DNA from: Ziziphus jujuba
Taxonomy: Eukaryota; Streptophyta; Magnoliopsida; Rosales; Rhamnaceae
Assembly: GCF_031755915.1 (NCBI RefSeq)
Contig: NC_083389.1
Coordinates: 26,171,501 to 26,235,500, forward strand
Direction: 5' to 3'
Length of the DNA stretch: 64,000 bases
Positions 11,001 through 23,282 of the stretch are shown in pieces. Position numbers and translations under genes: made by a program. The notes beneath the pieces are model-generated. The model saw only the letters and a program-made list of their open reading frames with translations. It made no database searches and was not told where the DNA came from. Position 1 is the stretch's first letter. The number at the start of each line of letters is the position of its first letter.

Positions 11001-12346
11001 CTACTTGGGGATTTTTTTGTGAAGGGTGAAAGCAGAGAGCCAGATGAGCAAGACTAGCACAACGGACGCGAACAATGAAACTGCAAGCGAGCCTGCAATA
11101 TGTCGACAGTACTTGTCGAAAACATTGCAAACCTTCTGCCATGGGACATGTTTATTTCCCTTTAACCCGACATATCCAACAGCACCAGCGGTGCCTGTTG
11201 CTGAGGCGACCACCCCAAATATAAGCTGTGTCATTACAACAAGCATTGTGCACATTTGGTCAGTTACATTAATCATGTATTTCCTCAAGAACAACAAAAA
11301 CAAAAACCGGTTGCCTCTAGTTGTTACTAATTATCGTATTCGATCGTTAAAATTGAGAGCTTACCACATCCCAGAATGCAAAATGGAGTATGAACTTGCT
11401 TGAGAATGCTGGCTTCATGATGATGGAGATTGATGCTAGTGTAGTGATGATACTGTAAAGGCCAGCAACTGATAATGCCGCTACAAAGTATCTGCAAAAT
11501 GTTATCAAAAACTATGTGTTTAGAGTTCTTGAAAAATGATAAAACGGAGTATAATTCATATAAAAAAATCCACTTCTACAAATTAGAAAAATCAAATTGT
11601 TCAAGTCACTGTGAAGAAATGAAAAAAATCCACTTCTACAAATTAGAAAACTCAAATTGTTCAAGTCACTGTGAAGAAGTTCTTTAGGCTATGTGGGTGG
11701 TTCAAGTCACTGTGAAGAAGTTCTTTAGGCTATGTGGGTGGTTTGCCAAGTTTTCACTCTTCTGTGAGAAAACTTTTCATTATTAGTATCTTGTTTTCTA
11801 GATTCTGCAAAAATAAAGAAAACTTTGTCGCGTTTAAGAATGGTTTTCTCAAGCACGCAATTCATTTTTATTTAATAAAATTTTCTCAAGGATTACAATC
11901 TGATTCTGATTTGAACATTTTATTTATTCATTATTATTATTATTATTATTATTTTTTGTAGTGAGTCAGATTTAATTTAGGAAGAAAGTATACCCAAATT
12001 AGGATAGGGACAAGCCACCTGGCACATATGATGTTTTTATATTGTGGAAATCAGAAATTATATATCTCATTTTTTTTTTTTTTTTCATATCGACCTCGAA
12101 TTTCTACTCTTGGGGTCCATTTTTTTGGTTATTAGAAAATCATTTTCTAGTAAGAAATACGTATGGAAACCAACCTAATCCCTTTATTTTATTTAGCTTA
12201 TTGAGGGGCTAAATATCCAAATTAAATTGTATTCACCAAGCATATGAAATGGATTATAATTTAATGTACAACAATTTTTTTTTTTTTTTAATGAAGTAAA
12301 TACAAAAAGTCATTGCCAAAGAGTTTTACAAGCCAGCCCAAAAAAA

Positions 12347-12389
<43 letters not shown>

Positions 12390-13308
12390 ACAAAAACTGA
12401 AAAACAGAGACAAACTCTGTCGCCGTGAACGAAACTATAATCAAACTCTTGAAACAAATATTATATATATATATATATATATACATACATACATACATAT
12501 ATATATAGATATATATTTTAATAAAACACACACACACACATAAACTCACTCTACCATATCAGAAACTGGGTAGATAGACATATATGATCTTTTAGAACTC
12601 AAAAGAATATAATATACAGCCAAAACTCTTACTCTTCTATGGGGGGTGGTTGGTGGCAATTTTTATAACCTACTACTATAACCCATCGTGTTCCTATTTA
12701 CCCAAAACATAAAAATAAAAATAAAAAAAGAAAAAGAAAAGGAAGAAAGGAAACAACAACAACAATAACAAAAACAATTATCGACAAAAACTTCCAATAT
12801 CTCATTTCCACGATATTAATTCGTGAATTTGGATGGGAAAAGTTGATGATTGATCAATCATATAAAGCCAAAAAAAAAAAAAACCACCATGCTCGTTGAA
12901 AAGCTTTAGTTATAGATTTTACTTTATATATGTATATATATATATATATATATAAGTAAATACAAAGCTCATTAATAACATATTAATGCATGCAAATAAT
13001 TATTAATTGGAAGAACATCGTTTTTTTTTTTTTTTTGGTGTGTATCTTATGAAAGAAATTAAATTAAAAACTCACATCAAAGCAGGAGAGTGATTAAACT
13101 TGGCCTCCTTAGACACAGGACCTTGATGAATAGTCTGTTTGCTGGTGACCATAACCACAACACTTGTTACACAGGCTGCAAACAACAACACCCTAAGTCC
13201 CGCGTCCAGTGAGCTCAGAGGAACCTTTAAATATTTCCACTTGTTTTCGCCTGCAGTTGGTGGATTAGGCTGGGGTTTTGTGCCATATTCTGGATCAGTG
13301 GATGCCAT
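11001..13308 (-). CDS. CASP-like membrane protein, subfamily 1D-like
   Basis: Three exons on the minus strand (13308-13076, 11491-11365, 11225-11001) give 194 residues. CASP-like proteins are four-pass plasma-membrane proteins related to the Casparian strip scaffolds. Segment 1 (about residues 34-56) follows LDAGLR and holds the conserved Arg. Exon 2 encodes [15 protein letters not shown] (segment 2) and the conserved Asp of segment 3 (FWDV). Exon 3 carries [19 protein letters not shown] and segment 4, ending HKKIPK. The N-terminal half resembles Arabidopsis CASPL1D1 (AT4G15610), from memory. Intron 1 (about 1.6 kb) is full of simple repeats and tandem duplications. A second CASPL gene lies about 15.6 kb away in divergent orientation. 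The gene looks intact. Confidence 0.92.
11563..11741. repeat. Nested tandem duplications in CASPL1D-like intron 1
   Basis: A 60-base period is seen twice (11563-11618 and 11623-11678, one mismatch). A 41-base unit is then duplicated exactly (11660-11700 and 11701-11741). The two series overlap and share the core TTCAAGTCACTGTGAAGAA, which occurs three times. Confidence 0.9.
12351..12540. repeat. Compound microsatellite (AAAAC)n, (TA)n, (TACA)n, (CA)n
   Basis: Within intron 1 of the CASPL1D-like gene, about nine AAAAC/AAAAAC units at 12351-12396 are followed by (TA)n, a few TACA units and (CA)n up to 12540. The long open frames here on both strands come from the repeat and are not genes. Confidence 0.85.
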
Positions 13309-16300
13309 GGCTGCTCAATTCAAAGGTGTGGTGGCTCTACTAAGCTACAAATCCACTCTCTCTTGTGCTCTCTCTAATGCTCTTCAACTAGTTCTATATA
13401 CTATATGTATGGGGTTATTGGTGGTTGTTGATATGAGAAAGCTGAACTATCACGCCGTATATATATATGTATATATATATATTTGATGATGTATTAGAAA
13501 TGCCAAAAGGTCAAAAAAATTTAAAAAAAGAAAAATTGGAAAAATTAAAATTAAATAAAAAAGGGATAAGAATTGGTTGGAGTTTCTTTCACGCCATGGT
13601 GAATCTGGAAAAATATTTGGATTTTTCTTTTTTTCTTTTTTTTGGATTTTGATATTTAATCAAACTTTGACTCTGCCCTTTTTTTTTTTAATTAATAATG
13701 ATAAAGATTAAGGAAAAAGACAGTAGAGATTACAAACTATGTAGAAATTTTTTTTTTTCTTGTCCATGGGAGAAATTAATTTCAATCGATTTGAAAAAAA
13801 TGCTGTCGCTCAATTCGTGAATGTTCGATCAAGTGGTGACGCGCAGGATGATATAAAGAAAATGTGTACTCTATTTATATTGCTTGTTTGACAAGTATTA
13901 CAAAGTGAAATTTACCGAGTATATACAATGTATTTGGTTTACATGCAATTTTTAGAATTTATTTTATCTTATTATACAAGGGTTAAAGTGTACTAGCTAA
14001 TACAGATATTTTTTTACGTCAGAAACATTATAAAGCTAAACTAGTGCAAAATTATTGCAGCTCTAGATTATCTAATAAAAAGATACATCAGACATGACCC
14101 ATACTGATATGTCTTGGATAAAACATAGATATAAAGTTATTAATGAAAAGATTTGCTTCATGGCTAATTAATATATACTATATTAATTTATTGCAAGCTG
14201 TCATATTTATATATATGTAACATGGGGCCAGAAAATAATTAATGAATGGAAAGCTTGTTTTATATATGATTTTGATCCTGTCCCCAAACAGCGAGCTTTT
14301 GAATGAGATTAGAGAGCTTAATATTAAGAAACATATATAACTTAGAATTTAAGAGATCAAAATAACAAAAAATACGCTAGGAAAAAAATAAAAGTTTCAA
14401 TTCAAAACTTGAGACAGATAATATATCCGATCCTATAATGACAAGTGTAAATTGCGTATGGCTGTTTCAGTTCCTCTAGAAGCTTATCAGAAACCCACTT
14501 GTGTATTTTCTCTTTTGTTAGAATTAGATAATAATGGAAGATTAAAAAAATGAATATATATTGGACCCATTAAAATTAAAGCATATAAATAATGTGTTTA
14601 GTCCTAGATGTTTTCATTGAGACCCATACCCAATCCTGTCTTGTCTGCTCAACCAGGAATACCAATTCTGTGGGCTTCTTAGGAAAACAAAAACCAACTG
14701 TCTTTTTCACTTCTGTTGCTTTGGCTTCTTATTATCAAACCCAAAATTATTGGGCACATATACATTATATGTATAAAATATTATATATATATATATATAT
14801 ACATACCAATCTGTGAAAAATTTTGCCAACTTTCTTTGGAAGATATATATCACCTAACATTCATAGAATTCCAACATTGAAAGCTTGGATAGAGGCAATT
14901 TTTATTCAAATCTACCTAAGGTCAACCGTACATTCAAGAGATCCATATCCATCATTTTTAATCCATCATTGTGATTTCTTTTTCCAATCAAATATACGTA
15001 CACGGCAAAATATTAATGGGGCTTATCCTTTTAACATAATTTGAACATGCTGAAGTCAACATTAGTTGAACCAAAAATATTGCATCAGATAATCATCAAT
15101 TGAATCATATTCATCGTACTAAAATTTTTCATAAATTTTTAATACCATTTGTTTTTTTCTGGCTTTTGTTGGTGAGACCAATAATTGTAATAGAGACGGA
15201 AAGTGTTCTATAGGCAGTTTCTTGCATTACCTTGTGATATATTGGATGGTCTTTTTAGCTTCCTTTGGGATATCGAACTGTGCCGGATTGATTTGGATCA
15301 TATTAAATTTTAATCGAATAAAAAAGTTAAAATACTCTACTACAATCCAATATTCAATACAACAACTCAGTAAGTTTTAATTGGTTAGTTGATCTCCCTA
15401 TCCGCTGGTCTAAATGGAGATTGTTTTTGAAGTTGAACCACCAGTTGCTTAAGCAGGGAAGGGTTAAAAACTGCTTTTCCATTGATTATTGAAAAAGCAA
15501 TAAATCAAAGTGCAATAATTTAGCTTTTCATGCAAAATATCTATATATATGTATATATATATATATATGTATTGTCTGTCTACTTTCATTTTCCCAATTT
15601 GTATAATAAAAAACTCTTTCACTTTTTCTAAAAGCCCCTTTTGGGGATTGTTTACATATGAAGGATTAAAAAGTAGATGCCTCTTTTTATGAAACTCTGC
15701 ATTTGGTACGTGAATATTGGACCACCTGCACAATCAGACTAGTAATGATAAATACGGTCTAAAGTTTAGGTTAAATAGCAATAATTTCAGCTAAAAACCT
15801 TGCCAAATGGTAACTTTTTGTTGGATTTGGTTGTTAATGTTATTATTAATTGCACTACATTGTTGAACGGGACTTTTAATGAGTTAATTAAGACATAAAG
15901 GTAATATAGCAAATTTATATAGCGAAATTTTGGTGAAAGTAGTGGCAGAAAATCATCTGTATCGCTAAAAAGCAGAGTAGCTAAAAGATTGGAGTTCAAG
16001 AGAGATGGTAGTGCCAAAAACAGAGCTTTATGATCTAACAGTCCTTGGAAAAATACATGGCTGCATAATTTTGGATATCTTATGCATAATATTCCAACTT
16101 GTTAAGGAATTTTGGTTAGTTTTGATGCCTCTATGGATACTTATAAAGATCAACAAACTGAAATTTAACATCAAACATCATTATCATCTAGGTTGTCTCT
16201 TTGAAAAACTGCAAGTTACAACACTTAAAAGTTGTTTACTTAATTATAATTTTTCATAGATTTTTGTTTAAAAAAAATTATCAGAGATAATAGCAACTAA

Positions 16301-17005
16301 TTAAGGATATTCCATAAGTCATAAATTCTAAAAACCCAAATCTGAAATTGGGCTTCATCAATGAATTTCTGATTTCTCTAAACACATGAATGGTAATGCT
16401 CATGGCATCTGCCTTTTATGTGGATGAAATATGAGGCCCATCATGGACACCTATGACAAATATACACCATAGCATATAACTATATACACCCTCTTATAAT
16501 AGAAACTTTGTTGTCTTGTATATGTGATTAAGAGAGCCAAACCAACCCCTTGCAGCATGTAACTCTCTCTTTCTGCGTCCTTTTCTACTATTCTCCACGT
16601 TAAATTTGTCTTCCTTTCTTCATCAAAATTATAGATTGCATCGTAGATAGGGACCACCTCACCATTTTAGTTCCTTGTCTTTTTATGAAAAGTATAAAAA
16701 ATAAAAATAAAAAATAAAAAATCTCTTTTTTTTTTTTTTTTCTTTTTTTTTATATTTGAAAATGAAAGGATTCTATCGCGAATCATTACAAAAAACAATG
16801 GCTTATCTCTTCTTTTAAGGGAAAGAAATTGATACCTAAGTTCTATACAATTCAAAGAATAATTTATCCTTCCTTTCTAGGTAGAATTGATTTCACTGGG
16901 GTTAAAACTCTAAATGTCATTCTCCATACATGTACATGTATGTCAAAGCCATATGGGCTTCTTTATACAAGTATTGGTAATGGATATATAATGTTATTAC
17001 CAAAA

Positions 17006-17008
<3 letters not shown>

Positions 17009-17050
<42 letters not shown>
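17009..17050. repeat. (AT)21 microsatellite
   Basis: This perfect 42-base AT run is among the longest dinucleotide tracts in the window. It is self-complementary, so it can form a hairpin or cruciform. Confidence 0.95.
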
Positions 17051-17054
<4 letters not shown>

Positions 17055-20000
17055 GCAATTAAGGCTGAGGTGGGTGTGATGTAAATATTAAGGCTGCCAA
17101 AAAAAATATATAATAAGAAAAGAATTTGCAAGCGATTTAATTTAGGAAATTATTGTTGGACATCTTTTTCATATTAATTGTTAGCTAAAACTTGAACGTT
17201 GAACTTCTTCCCTCTTATACAACAGGATATGTAATTGGTTTGCATATGTGGATTAACTTGAAGTTCTTTGAATTTCCTATATAAATATATATAAATTCTG
17301 AAAAAATTGAAAAAAAAGAAGAAAAAAAATTCATAAGTGTGGAAATAAGTCATCAATAAGAGAGGTCAACTTCGAATTGGATGAGACATATACTTCAGAT
17401 AAATGAGAAGATTTTTTTAGGTAAAGAGAAGCAGTGATGATAACCGTGTTTTTATAATGTTATGCTGTTGACATATAACAAAAACGTCAAATTTCAATGC
17501 TTTAGGTTTGATTTCAAAAGACCCTTTTTCTTTTAATTTTTTTTTCCCGAATAACAGAAGACCAAATGTAATTGTCAAAACTTTTCATGAGAAGCAATTG
17601 TAAAAACACACTTCATACTGCATTAAATCTCAATCAAAATGCGGCCGAGTCGCAGTCCATATTTCCTTATATTTTTCTATTTAGATTGGAATATACGGTA
17701 AAACAGCAATATCGATAATTAAAAAAAAAAAATTTCAATCAAAATCATTAATAAATTTTTTTTTTTATGACTCTTGAAACAGGTTCAGTTTGTCTAAAAT
17801 AATTAATATTTACATACAATTAATCTCGTTAATATCATCATTTTCATATATCCATATCATTTTGTGAGAAAAGTTTCATCTAGTTCACTCAATTTCTCTC
17901 TAAAACAACTTTATTTATTTTTAAATGAACTTTGTAGGCTAGAATATAGATAGAATAGAAGGCCTAGCTATATCCTAACTAATTACAATCTCTACCACTA
18001 TAACAGGGCAATTTGGCCCTCCACTGTGAAAACTGTCTAAATTAATTATTTCAACTAATTAAATTTCACTCCGAGTAATCTAAATATATATATATATATA
18101 TTTCAACCAAATAAGTAGGTCCTACATTAAATAAATGCAATATATGTATTATACAAAAAGTGTAGTAATCTCTTGCAGCCCAATTTCTTATATGGAAACG
18201 ACACAAAACCGAGAATTTGGTTTAGTGACACTAACTTGAATTGTGCATGCTGTTTCGTATTCATTAAACCAACAGTTAAGTTACATTAATTTTAGGTCCA
18301 CTAGACTGCCGTTTAGGCCGGTGATTGATTGATTATTACTTTATTAGAGCATGGTTTTGTCAATTGTTATCTGTATGTCATAAAAAAGATTAAGAATGAC
18401 TTACAATTTATATAGTATAAATAAATGTAAATTCATATACATTCAATTCAGAAAACAATATTCAATGATTGTGTTTGGTTTTCCCTTAACATAAAATAAC
18501 AATTGAGATTTGAGAGTAATGTATTTATATATTCTTTTTCTGTTTTTAAAATATATATATATATATATATATATTTTTGATAAAGATCGTTTTGTTAAGT
18601 TATATTATCTAACAAACTAAGTAGGCAATTTCTTTCACAATGTCTTCTTTCTTCTTTTATTTTATTATTATTATTATTATTATTATTTTGGCCATATATT
18701 GATAGAGTCTTTAGACAAAACAATATATGGAGAGGTTTTTTTTTAACTCTTTGTGGCAAAAAAAAATTGGATAATTCATAAAGCCACTAAGATGCTCTAG
18801 TGGAAAAGAAGACATACCTTCTAAAGGTTATTAAGCGCCTTCATTGATTAATTAGGTGGATCTTCATATATACTTGATTTGCTTTGAAATTATTCAAATA
18901 TATATATATAATGTTTTGAGAAATCTCATGTTTTTTTTTTTTTTTTTTTTTTTTGTTTTTCTTTTTAACAAAAGCATTTTTCACTGGAAATGTAAATATA
19001 TTATTATTAGAATATATTTCTAACATAAAATAAAAACGTATTTACTTTCACATTATAATTATCAACTTATAAATAGAAAAATGGCGTCACTTCAATTAAT
19101 TGTTTGAATTTAAAAATTCAGCCAGACATATGGTAATGGTATCATTTATCACTTGACATCAGTAAATTGCCTGCATAAATATTTATTTTTGTTTTTGGGA
19201 GTTGGTTTGTTGGCTAACAGGTGCAGTCGTGTAGATAAGGTTTAGTTGGATATTGAATTTTGTGGAGTCCATTCACCATGGGAAGACTTGTACGTATAAC
19301 TACTCGTTTTTTGTAATTAATCTCTAAGCTGTCACTTTGAGCGTGGACTTTTTTTTTTTTTTTTTCCTTGAGCGACAGTAATGTCCCTGGCTCTGTGGTC
19401 CTTCGCCTTCAAAGTTTGTCTCTTTAAGGCAGCTACCGTGGGGTTTAGGGTGTTAAAATATCTATATATATATATATATATATATATAGTATATATGTAT
19501 GTCCAGCTTGTAGATTTCACTCACGAGGACCTGGCAAAATTATGTCCACGAACATGGGTACGGATATTGTTTAATATATATATATATATATGTATATGCA
19601 TATATGTATAATATTAATAAATAAATTAATCAGATTAACGTACTTTGGTAGGGCATTAAGAAAAAAATGGGGCAAACTAAAGAACTTTGACTGAGCCAAA
19701 TTGCTGTTAACATTGTTGCCATATATTATGAGAGAATTGTTCATATATATATATATATATATAATCTTCTTTTTAGATTTTTTCAAATCCATACTCTATC
19801 AATTTCAAACCTCATTTAACACTATTTATTATTTTGTCATAATTTCTCAACCATCTAACCATGTACTTTATTTGTTTACTAAAAGCTAACGTTCAACCGA
19901 AAAAGGAAGGGTGGGAAAAAAAAAAATATATGTATTTGAAGAGACGTTGTCTTATTGATTTGGACCTAAACCATAAAATCACTAGTGAATAGTTATTTTT

Positions 20001-20343
20001 TATGATTTAGGTTGGTGATATAACATGCTTTTAGGTTTTGATTTTGGTTAGGTAGAAATTAAATTCTGGCGGGGCAGTCACAGAAGCTCAAGTAAGCTTT
20101 TTTATTTTTTATTTCTGGATAACAGATCGGATGAGTACGTATCCCATGGGTAACCTTCACGCAATTAGCAAAAGTCCAAACAATAAATCTCTCAAGTCTC
20201 AACTATTAGCTGCATGTACTAGTTTCTATTTACTCTATATGTTTAGTTAAATCCCATTTATTGAGCACTGCAATGTGAAGTACAAACCTACTCATTTGAA
20301 AATAAATAAATAAATAAATAAATAAAAGAAGAAATGGACGACC

Positions 20344-21012
20344 TTTTATAATTTCAAAGGCATATAATATAGAGGAAATGGATGCCTCCATACCCATATC
20401 CATTTATGCATGAGTTCATGATAAAAAAAAAAAAGAGAAAAAAAAAAATATATATATATATATATAAAATATTAAAAAAATAATAATAATTTTAAATTTA
20501 AATTTTCACGTCACCATATAATATATTATATAAATACTTATATATATAAAAGTTGTATAATATACTATTATATATTTTTATTTTACGTATGTTAATAAAA
20601 ATAATTTTTTTTAAATTATAGTTAATATTTATTTTTTTATAATAGTATTGATGATAATTTTAAACTATCATTTTTGTAAAGGTTTTATAATTTCAAAGGC
20701 ATATAATATAGAGGAAATGGATGCCTCCATACCCATATCCATTTATGCATGAGTTCATGATAAAAAAAAAAAAAGAAAAAAAAAATATATATATAAGATA
20801 TTAAAAAAATAATAATAATTTTAAATTTAAATTTTTCACATCACCATATAATATATTATATAAATACTTATATATATAAAAGTTGTATAATATACTATTG
20901 TATATTTTTATTTTACGTATGTTAATAAAAATAATTTTTTTTAAATTATAGTTAATATTTATTTTTTTATAATAGTATTGATGATAATTTTAAACTATTA
21001 TTTTTGTAAAGG
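20344..21012. repeat. 339-bp-period direct tandem duplication
   Basis: Copy 1 begins at 20344 and copy 2 at 20683, both with TTTTATAATTTCAAAGGCAT. Both end at TTTTTGTAAAGG (copy 2 at 21012). Differences are few point changes and short indels in A-rich and (TA)n parts, so the duplication is fairly recent. Neither copy has an open frame or clear terminal inverted repeats. Confidence 0.93.
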
Positions 21013-21932
21013 TTTTAACGATAAATATGGATGGACTTTTTATATGTGTATTTATATACAGTACATTGCTTGATTGAATGTAAATCAACCACCCGATAAA
21101 CAGTATTCTGTGATTGAGCAAGAAGTATATGGCAATGAATGTAGTCGAAATATAGTTTAAGGTTGATAAAATCTGAAAGGGTGCAGTGATTCATTGTCCT
21201 ATCAAATACAAAATCTATCAACTCCGAGGACACATAAAAAGTAATTTGACTTAAACGAAAAGGAAATTAGGAAAATGACATTTCAATGAGAAACTATTTA
21301 TTAGTTTGGGTTATTAGCCAAGGACACTTATGGGTTATAAGGCTGATAATCATAGTCTTATAAATATCTCCAAGTGGATACATAATATAGCATTTGAAGA
21401 TCAATATGTCCATTAATCCAAGTTTTATTTTATTTGATAATTAGGTTACTCAAATCCAAGATCTTATATATGATGTAAACATTACTTGATTGCGGACTAA
21501 TTGATCCAAGTTTGTAGATATTTTTTTTTTTTTTTAAGGGAGATAAATGGAGTTAAAGCTTTTATTTATATTTGTACTCTAAAAGCTGATACAGTATATA
21601 CTACAATTGGACAGAAGAAGTAAGCATACTTTTACATTCTGGAAGTGCATATTGTCGAAAATGCATGTATCTACCAGCTTGTACCATTTAAAAACTTGTA
21701 TTGGTAGCAGTAACTAATAACATTGTTCAAAGTTAAAAACAAAAACATATTGTTCAAAGTTGATAAAAACCCAGTAATGCATTTTGAATTATACCAAATA
21801 AGCATCCATAGATATATGGGTGGTAATTCTTATATCTAGAAAATTTTCATTCAGGATTTATACAAAATCAAATTATATCTGCCAATAAATAAGTTATATT
21901 CAAATAATAAAATAGATTATTGGTATATATAA

Positions 21933-21965
<33 letters not shown>

Positions 21966-22154
21966 TTTTTTATTTTTTGGGGATAAAATTGGAGGACATA
22001 ATTTGTTATTTTTGAATAAGAAAATTTAGGTATATGTATACACGGAAATCATCATATCCAATTATTTTTGTTTATTGCATATAATGCATATTTAATAGAT
22101 TACATTTAATGAGCAGTCTATATATATATAGTTGGCAAAATTGCAAGGGAATGG

Positions 22155-22185
<31 letters not shown>

Positions 22186-22887
22186 GGTTGATGAGTGAAT
22201 GTGCCTCTTGTGAGCTGTCTAGTATATACATTAAGCTGACACTCGGTGATCTGTGAGAAACTTCTAAAAAGGGGTTTGGAAAAATATAAGTTGATGCCAA
22301 AAAAACGCCTACACAGACCATACAGAGAATACCTCCAAACTTTGACAAGTCAAAAAAAGACACATTCTTTTTCACTTGGAAATATATTATAACCCACAAG
22401 TGTCCGAGAAATTTGTATTCTTTATCTGCTGCGCAAACTGACAAGACCATTACTTTGACTGGACGTGCACGCAATGACTGGTACATGTAAATCCTCAGAT
22501 AAATATCAGACCAGATTCTTGACTTATCCCCAAAGATTATCTCGAGAGTTAAAAAAAGAAATAATAATAATAATAATAATAATGGACTTCTTCAAAGATA
22601 GTGGTGTAGCATTTGTTTCTGTTTTTTCGCTTGAAGGTGTAGCATTTGCTTCTTTACCTATGGTAGTTCGTCAATGTTATTCATCTGAGTATATATATAT
22701 ATATATAATATAATAATCGATTCATGAAATTATAAAACTGTTATTTATCCAATTAATTTTTTAATTTAAATCAATTAATTAAGACAAATATCGGTTCTAA
22801 ATAATATGTTCATACGTTTTCATTTTATATTAGGAACATAATTTTAAAGTTTATAAATCTATATATAACACATACCATCAAAGTTTC

Positions 22888-23249
22888 TAGTAGAGTCGGT
22901 AATCCGAATTCTTATTAATCCGATCCGAAAAGTTCGCGGTGTAACTCATTTGATGAAATCTATTTTGAGAGAAAAAATAGGCTCTGTGGTGGCCGGCCCG
23001 AGACCGTAGCAGCGCCCCCGCAGTATGGACCTTTCCAATTTTTTAATTTATTCCGTCCGTACAATATATATATATATATATATTTCGGGAGTTTTTTTGG
23101 TTTTTTTGCTCATCTTTTGTACCAATGTTCATTAATAAAAGTTTGTCTCTCTTTGCCCGTGGTTTTTCCCCGTAAAGGATTTTTCACATAAATCTGTGTG
23201 TTCTATTTTATTCTTCTATTGCTATTATTTTATTCTATTTTTCGTAACA
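22888..23249 (+). repeat. 5' LTR of decayed copia element
   Basis: This 362-base copy ends ...CGTAACA. It is shorter than the 3' LTR because it lacks part of the segment near 27421-27440 and has shorter poly-T runs. Many differences are C-to-T or G-to-A changes. Confidence 0.9.
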
Positions 23250-23251
23250 AA

Positions 23252-23263
23252 TGGTATCAGAGC
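23252..23263 (+). other. Primer binding site (decayed copia)
   Basis: TGGTATCAGAGC lies two bases after the LTR end. This is the usual copia site complementary to the 3' end of initiator methionine tRNA, where minus-strand DNA synthesis begins. Confidence 0.93.
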
Positions 23264-23282
23264 CAGGCTTATTTTTTCGACA

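Larger units (their letters stand above)
13309..22887. other. 9.6-kb gene-poor AT-rich region
   Basis: This lies between the CASPL1D-like start and the decayed copia element. It holds the CASPL1D-like promoter, then dense microsatellites: (TA)n near 14785, 15550, 17009-17050, 18080, 18550, 19465, 19580, 19745, 20450, 22165 and 22690; (TTA)n near 18665; (AAAT)n near 20308; (GA)n near 21950; (AAT)n near 22562. A 339-bp-period duplication lies at 20344-21012. Open frames are short and rich in Ile, Tyr, Phe, Asn and Lys, as expected from AT-rich noncoding DNA. I recognise no gene. Confidence 0.6.

Noticed and set aside
12310..12549. Overlapping open frames of about 75-80 codons on both strands
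   Set aside because: They consist of Lys/Gln/Asn or Phe/Ile/Tyr runs coming straight from AAAAC and TA microsatellites.
19332..19889. Several Ile-Tyr-rich open frames
   Set aside because: They are translations of (TA)n tracts with no real codon pattern.
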